In this document: one piece after another, positions 23,607 through 27,656 of the stretch | Position numbering within the stretch: the first letter of the stretch is position 1 | Layout of the letters: each line of letters opens with the position of its first letter | Assembly (NCBI GenBank): GCA_029939535.1 | Contig: JAOZST010000032.1 | Location: 1-27,656 of the forward strand | Direction of reading: 5' to 3' | DNA length: 27,656 bases | Source of the DNA: NBML01 sp029939535 | GTDB lineage: Bacteria > Desulfobacterota > Desulfobacteria > Desulfobacterales > Desulfobacteraceae | Made by a program: the position numbers and the translations under genes | The notes under the pieces: model-generated | Told to the model about the DNA's origin: nothing | What the model saw: the letters and a program-made list of their open reading frames with translations, nothing else | Database searches by the model: none

Positions 23607-24911
23607 TTATATTCCCAGTTTTTTCAATGCCTGAATCCGTTCCAGGACTGGTGGATGGGAATAATTTAAAAACACATAAAATGGATGGGGAGTAAGGTTT
23701 GACAGGTTATGAACACTTAACTTTTTCAATGCTGTTACAAGGGGATGGTAGCCTTTGGTGGTCCTTGCAGCAAACCGGTCTGCTTCATATTCGTCCCTGC
23801 GGGATGAAATCTGCATGATCAGGGAAAGAAACAGGTCAATGGGAGAAAAGAGCATGCTAAAAAATATCAGGCCGGCATAAATGGAGACATTGTCCACAAA
23901 AAACGCTTTGAATAAACCTCCATGGGATATAAAAAGTGATATAAGAAAAAAAATAAAACCGGTTTGACAAATGGTGAATATCAACCTTTTAATAATATGG
24001 TTTTTTTTAAAATGTCCCATTTCATGGGCAAGAATTGATACCAACTCCTCAACACTCTGCTGATTGATTAATGTATCAAAAAGTACGATGCGTTTATTTT
24101 TCCCAAATCCTGTGAAAAAAGCATTGGATTTTGCGCTTCTCTTGGAGCCATCCATTACAAAAATATTTGAGAGTGAAAAATCAATGGAAAGAGCATAATC
24201 CAGTATTGCTTCTTTTAAAGGGCCGTTGTCCAAGGGAGTAAATTTGTTAAACAAGGGCATGATCCAGGTGGGAACAATATATTGTACGGCCATTATGAAC
24301 ACAATGCTTGCAACCCAGCAGTACAACCAGGCCAATGGACCTGAAAACTCAAAAAAACCCAGGACCAGGGATAAAAAGATACCTCCCAGGAAGGCTGACA
24401 ATAGTATGGTTTTAACAAGGTCAATAAAGAACAGCCTGGGACTTGTCTTATTAAATCCAAACTTTTCTTCGATGACAAATGTGGAATACAGACTGAAGGG
24501 AAGGGAAATTAAAAACTTTAAAAATACCAGTATCCCTGTAAAAAGGAGTCCGGATACAATTGTGTTTTGTCCAAGAGTTCTGATAAAATTGTCAAGAATT
24601 CCAAATCCTCCGCTAAACCAGAATACCAGAAGAACCAGAAGATCAAAACTGGAAGTAATGAATCCAAACCTTGTATTGACCTTGAGGTAGTGCTGGGATC
24701 TGGCATATTTGTCATTATCATAAACATCTGAAAATTCATCTGGCAGTTCCGGAGTCAGGCTGCCAAGATTCAGTAAATCAGCCAGGTTATCAATCAGATA
24801 TCCACCGATGAGAGTTGACAGGATGATAATAACAATTAATTGGTCAGAAAAATACATGGATGCGGGAGACTGCCTTAAGAATTTATAAGATCTCTTAATT
24901 TTCCAGAACAT
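23607..24911 (-). CDS. M48-family Ste24-like membrane metalloprotease
   Basis: 434 aa with several hydrophobic segments (~22-42, 85-103, 118-140, 163-190, 195-218, 310-330, 342-366) and the zinc site HEMGH at 296-300, with the distal acidic ligand in DEYEADRFAA (~373-380). The domain order and AxSNAFFTGFGKNKRIVLFDTL match CAAX prenyl protease 1 (Ste24) homologues. In bacteria, which lack prenylated CAAX targets, these probably act in membrane-protein quality control; that role is inferred. ATG 24911 overlaps the upstream IHF-like gene by 37 bases; ATG 24857 is an alternative, but it lacks a ribosome-binding site and would remove N-terminal sequence before the first helix. Confidence 0.9.
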   Translation of the reverse strand: MFWKIKRSYKFLRQSPASMYFSDQLIVIIILSTLIGGYLIDNLADLLNLGSLTPELPDEFSDVYDNDKYARSQHYLKVNTRFGFITSSFDLLVLLVFWFSGGFGILDNFIRTLGQNTIVSGLLFTGILVFLKFLISLPFSLYSTFVIEEKFGFNKTSPRLFFIDLVKTILLSAFLGGIFLSLVLGFFEFSGPLAWLYCWVASIVFIMAVQYIVPTWIMPLFNKFTPLDNGPLKEAILDYALSIDFSLSNIFVMDGSKRSAKSNAFFTGFGKNKRIVLFDTLINQQSVEELVSILAHEMGHFKKNHIIKRLIFTICQTGFIFFLISLFISHGGLFKAFFVDNVSIYAGLIFFSMLFSPIDLFLSLIMQISSRRDEYEADRFAARTTKGYHPLVTALKKLSVHNLSNLTPHPFYVFLNYSHPPVLERIQALKKLGI

Positions 24912-25156
24912 TTAAATGTCACAACCCTTCTGGCAGGCAGAATCATTTCTTCGTCTGTTGCAGGATTTCTTCCTTTTCTTGCCTGTTTTTCATTGACACA
25001 AAATTTGCCAAATCCACTGATCATGATATCTTCACCACTTCCAATGGTTTCCTTTATAATATCCAGGAATTCTTCCATGACCTCATAGGTAGCACTTCTG
25101 GACAGGTTAAGATTGTGTTGTATTTTTTCAGCAATGATGGTTTTAGTTAAAGCCAT
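24875..25156 (-). CDS. ihfA: IHF-alpha-like DNA-bending protein (HU/IHF family)
   Basis: A 93-aa protein spanning the full HU/IHF fold: MALTKTIIAEKI start, ISGFGKF turn, and the DNA-binding arm with GRNPATDEE (intercalating Pro), followed by ARRVVTFKCSGKLRDLI. The ARRVVTF segment resembles the alpha subunit of integration host factor more than HU. Such proteins bend DNA sharply and often assist sigma-54 promoters, which makes its presence near one noteworthy. AGGAG lies 9 bases before ATG 25156. It heads a group with the M48 protease (37-base overlap) and the phosphoesterase. Confidence 0.88.
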   Translation of the reverse strand: MALTKTIIAEKIQHNLNLSRSATYEVMEEFLDIIKETIGSGEDIMISGFGKFCVNEKQARKGRNPATDEEMILPARRVVTFKCSGKLRDLINS

Positions 25157-25274
25157 AAAATTTTACTCCTGCAACAAACAACTGATTTGATTCTTTTGTT
25201 TGTATTGTTAATTTTTTTATAGTTTGTTATTTATTATCCGTATCTGACAAAAATTAGTATTTAATTAAATTTTC

Positions 25275-25303
25275 TTTACATGTCAAATGATTTTAAGTAT
25301 TTA
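25275..25303 (+). promoter_or_regulatory. Putative sigma-70 promoter for purB
   Basis: TTTACA (25275-25280), 17 bases, TATTTA (25298-25303), ending 33 bases before the purB ATG. The surrounding interval (25157-25336) is AT-rich and shared with the divergent IHF-like gene, for which no convincing promoter was seen. Confidence 0.4.
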
Positions 25304-25336
25304 GTTTTTATTTGAAATTTTCAATTTGGAGTGGAT

Positions 25337-26782
25337 ATGACAAAAATAAAAGCGATTACTGCTTTAGACGGGCGATATTCAAGACTGACCCATGAACTTT
25401 CCCAGATTTTTTCTGAATACGGCTTGATCAAACACAGGGTTCTGGTTGAAGTTGAATGGCTTAAATTTATTATTACGGATCTCAAACTTGTTCATGAAGA
25501 GAATCTTGCTGGGTCTCTGGATTCAAGCTCCCTTGATTTAACTACCATTGATTTAACTACCATTGACGAGATTATCCAAAACTTTGATGAAAAGGATGCA
25601 AAACAGGTCAAAGCCATTGAAAAACAGACAAACCATGATGTAAAAGCTGTAGAATATTTCATAAAAGACAAATTAGACAAAGCAGGCCTTTCCATACTCA
25701 AGGAGTGGGTTCATTTTGCCTGCACCTCCGAGGATATAAACAATACCGCCTATGCCTTAATGCTCAAAAAAGGCAAGGACATGATAATTAATCTCCTTCA
25801 ACAATGTATTGAAAATCTGGAAGAAAAAGCCCTTGACCATAAAAGTGTCCCCATGATGTCCAGAACCCATGGACAACCTGCAACACCCACCACTGTGGGG
25901 AAAGAGTTTGTCAATTTTGCCTGGCGCATACATCAGGAATATATTTTTCTGGAAAAAAAAGGGATTCAGGCAAAAATAAACGGGGCCTCGGGAAATTACA
26001 ATGCCCATTGTTTTGTTTTTCCTGAAATCGATTGGATTGAAGCGTCAAATAGATTCATTACCAGCCATTTAAAATTAGAACCCATTCTTTTTACAACCCA
26101 GATCAACCCATATAGTTCTCTGTCCCAGGTACTTCATTCTTTGGTCAGAACTGCCGCCATTTTCATTGATTTTAACCGGGACATGTGGGGTTATATCAGC
26201 CTGGGCTATTTTAAACAGCGGATTAAGGAAGGGGAGACTGGTTCTTCCACAATGCCCCATAAGGTTAACCCCATTGATTTTGAAAACAGTGAAGGAAACA
26301 TGGGAATTGCCATTTCCTTGATGGAGCATCTGGCAGTCAAGCTCCAAAAATCTCGATTTCAAAGGGACCTGAGTGATAGCACGGTTTTACGAAACCTGGG
26401 ATCTGCATTTGGATATTTTACAATTGGTATAAAAAATACGCTAAAGGGACTTTCCAAGCTGGATCTTAACACCCATGCCATTAACCATGACCTGGAAAAT
26501 AACCAGGAACTGCTGGCAGAACCTTTCCAGACAGCCATGCGGGTTTTTGGAGAAGAAAACCCCTATGAAAGACTTAAGGATTTGACCAGGGGACATAAAA
26601 TCGGGAAAAAAGATTTGCAGGTATTTGTTGATAATCTTGAAAAAGTTCCAATTGAATTTAAAACCAGGATGGGGCAATTGACTCCTGCAACCTATGTGGG
26701 GCTTGCTGAAAAATTGGTAGATACCTATTTCAAATCAAAACAATCAGGTTTCAAATCAAAAAATCAGGGTTTCCCTGATTGA
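25337..26782 (+). CDS. purB: Adenylosuccinate lyase PurB
   Basis: A 481-aa enzyme of purine synthesis: it releases fumarate from SAICAR and from adenylosuccinate. It is of the enterobacterial PurB type, with TALDGRYSRLT at the start, the TSEDINN and MSRTHGQPATPTTVGKE segments, and the superfamily signature GSSTMPHKVNPIDFENSEGN. ATG 25337 is chosen because GGAG (25328-25331) lies 5 bases upstream and overlaps the in-frame GTG at 25331. It is somewhat longer than typical for two visible reasons: a perfect 15-bp duplication (25535-25564) doubling LTTID in a surface region, and a C-terminal tail with two FKSK-x-x-G units (21-bp imperfect repeat). A small stem (26762-26769 with 26773-26780) overlaps the end of the gene. 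Confidence 0.95.
   Translation: MTKIKAITALDGRYSRLTHELSQIFSEYGLIKHRVLVEVEWLKFIITDLKLVHEENLAGSLDSSSLDLTTIDLTTIDEIIQNFDEKDAKQVKAIEKQTNHDVKAVEYFIKDKLDKAGLSILKEWVHFACTSEDINNTAYALMLKKGKDMIINLLQQCIENLEEKALDHKSVPMMSRTHGQPATPTTVGKEFVNFAWRIHQEYIFLEKKGIQAKINGASGNYNAHCFVFPEIDWIEASNRFITSHLKLEPILFTTQINPYSSLSQVLHSLVRTAAIFIDFNRDMWGYISLGYFKQRIKEGETGSSTMPHKVNPIDFENSEGNMGIAISLMEHLAVKLQKSRFQRDLSDSTVLRNLGSAFGYFTIGIKNTLKGLSKLDLNTHAINHDLENNQELLAEPFQTAMRVFGEENPYERLKDLTRGHKIGKKDLQVFVDNLEKVPIEFKTRMGQLTPATYVGLAEKLVDTYFKSKQSGFKSKNQGFPD
25535..25564 (+). repeat. Perfect 15-bp tandem duplication in purB
   Basis: GATTTAACTACCATT occurs twice back to back (25535-25549 and 25550-25564), doubling five residues (DLTTI) in frame. 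Perfect identity suggests a recent event. Confidence 0.9.
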
Positions 26783-26865
26783 CATACATATTCTCAAAAG
26801 TTATTCATACAACCTCTGAACTCAGGGTCAATTTATAAAAAACTTGTTCAAGGGGATATCAAGAC

Positions 26866-27656
26866 ATGGATCAAAAATTATTAATCGTTGATGATGAGCC
26901 CCGGCTGGCTGAATCCTTGAAATTTATTTTTGAAAACAAAGGCTTCAGGGTACAGACATCATCCAACGGATTAGAAGCCATTGAAACATTTAAAAAATCG
27001 CCGGTTAAAGTCATTATAACGGATATCCAGATGCCAAAAATGAATGGCTTTGATTTTATGGCAGAAGTTAAAAGAATAGATCCCTTTGTACAATTGATTT
27101 TTTTAACAGGCCATGGAGACATGGAAAATGTTAAAAAAGCTTTTAAGAATACCGCTTTTGAATTTTTCCAAAAGCCTGTACTGGATAATGAAATCCTGTT
27201 CAATGCTGTTAAATCGGCTGATTCAAGATATCAGCAATTAAAAGATGAAAACAAGGCAAAAGAAAACACTGAAAAATCTTTATCCATTGCAAGAACAATT
27301 TTTGATTCCCTTGAAGCTGTTGTCTATGTCTCAGATATGGAAACCTATGAATTACTATATACAAATAAAAAATTAAACATTGAACTGGGATATAAATCAA
27401 ATGAAAACCTTGCGGGTAAAAAATGCTGGGAGGTGATTCAAAAGGATCACACAGGACCCTGCTCTTTTTGTACAAACTCAAGGATTATTGATGAAAATGG
27501 TTTGCCCACAGAAGCATATGAATGGGAATTTTGTAATGAAAATACTAAAAAAATATATCAAATTTTTGACAAGGCCATTCAATGGTATGATGGCAGGACA
27601 GTAAGACTTGAAACTGCATACGATATTACAGAAAAAAGAAAATATGAAAAACTTTT
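26866..27656 (+). CDS. REC-PAS signalling protein (partial, runs off the window)
   Basis: About 263 codons are visible from ATG 26866 (AAGGGG 10 bases upstream) to the edge. Residues 1-120 are a receiver: DDE at 9-11, phospho-acceptor Asp53 in ITDIQMPKMNG, LTGHGD, and QKPV. A charged, probably coiled-coil linker (~125-150) leads into a PAS domain (~150-260) starting ARTIFDSLEAVVYVSDMETYELLYTNKK. The PAS carries a Cys cluster (KKCWE, then GPCSFC), found in PAS domains that may bind metal or heme or act in redox sensing. The output domain (kinase, GGDEF or other) lies beyond the window; DITEKRKYEKL at the end is the usual PAS-to-output junction. It is 83 bases from purB and probably a separate unit. 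Confidence 0.88.
   Translation, partial: MDQKLLIVDDEPRLAESLKFIFENKGFRVQTSSNGLEAIETFKKSPVKVIITDIQMPKMNGFDFMAEVKRIDPFVQLIFLTGHGDMENVKKAFKNTAFEFFQKPVLDNEILFNAVKSADSRYQQLKDENKAKENTEKSLSIARTIFDSLEAVVYVSDMETYELLYTNKKLNIELGYKSNENLAGKKCWEVIQKDHTGPCSFCTNSRIIDENGLPTEAYEWEFCNENTKKIYQIFDKAIQWYDGRTVRLETAYDITEKRKYEKL

Overview
The window looks like a chromosomal segment of a moderately AT-rich, Gram-negative sulfate-reducer-type bacterium (Desulfobacterota, Desulfobacteraceae-like). That placement is inferred from gene content: a sigma-54-driven chemotaxis operon with HDOD and CheX genes, an AroF-PheA fusion, an EttA/RidA cluster and a Ste24-type M48 protease. No 16S or marker search could be run. One assembly gap of 100 Ns (13681-13780) lies inside cheA.

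Layout. (1) 1-2356: an aroF-pheA fusion (DAHP synthase plus prephenate dehydratase plus ACT) behind a leader that reads as a complete phenylalanine attenuator. It has a 33-codon Phe-rich leader peptide, a pause hairpin, an antiterminator and two tandem terminators that appear structurally linked. (2) 2420-7583, minus strand: a Ski2-like helicase, then ridA, ettA and an EamA-family exporter. (3) 7623-9178: the last ~50 codons of a receiver domain (remnant of a lost partner gene) overlapping an NtrC-type sigma-54 activator. (4) 9203-9360: two adjacent 18-bp dyads and a sigma-54 promoter. (5) 9412-20381: an ~11 kb chemotaxis-type operon: receiver-like protein, cheW, chemoreceptor with three CZB domains, cheA, cheD, HDOD, cheY, cheX, cheB, cheR and a second cheD without the catalytic Cys. 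(6) 20389-27656: an uncharacterised 601-aa protein, a J-domain protein, a minus-strand group (IHF-like, M48 protease, metallophosphoesterase), purB, and a REC-PAS signalling protein cut by the window end.

How it fits together. The NtrC-like regulator probably activates the sigma-54 promoter just downstream of it, and so the chemotaxis operon. The receptor (three zinc-binding-type modules outside the membrane, no evident HAMP) would signal through CheW/CheA to the stand-alone CheY. CheX removes phosphate; CheR, CheB and the active CheD adapt the receptor. No flagellar gene is present, so the output (motility, type IV pili or another function) is not settled by this window. Short in-frame repeats, three of them with 15-bp units, recur in cheA, purB and the 601-aa gene and may be a local mutational habit.
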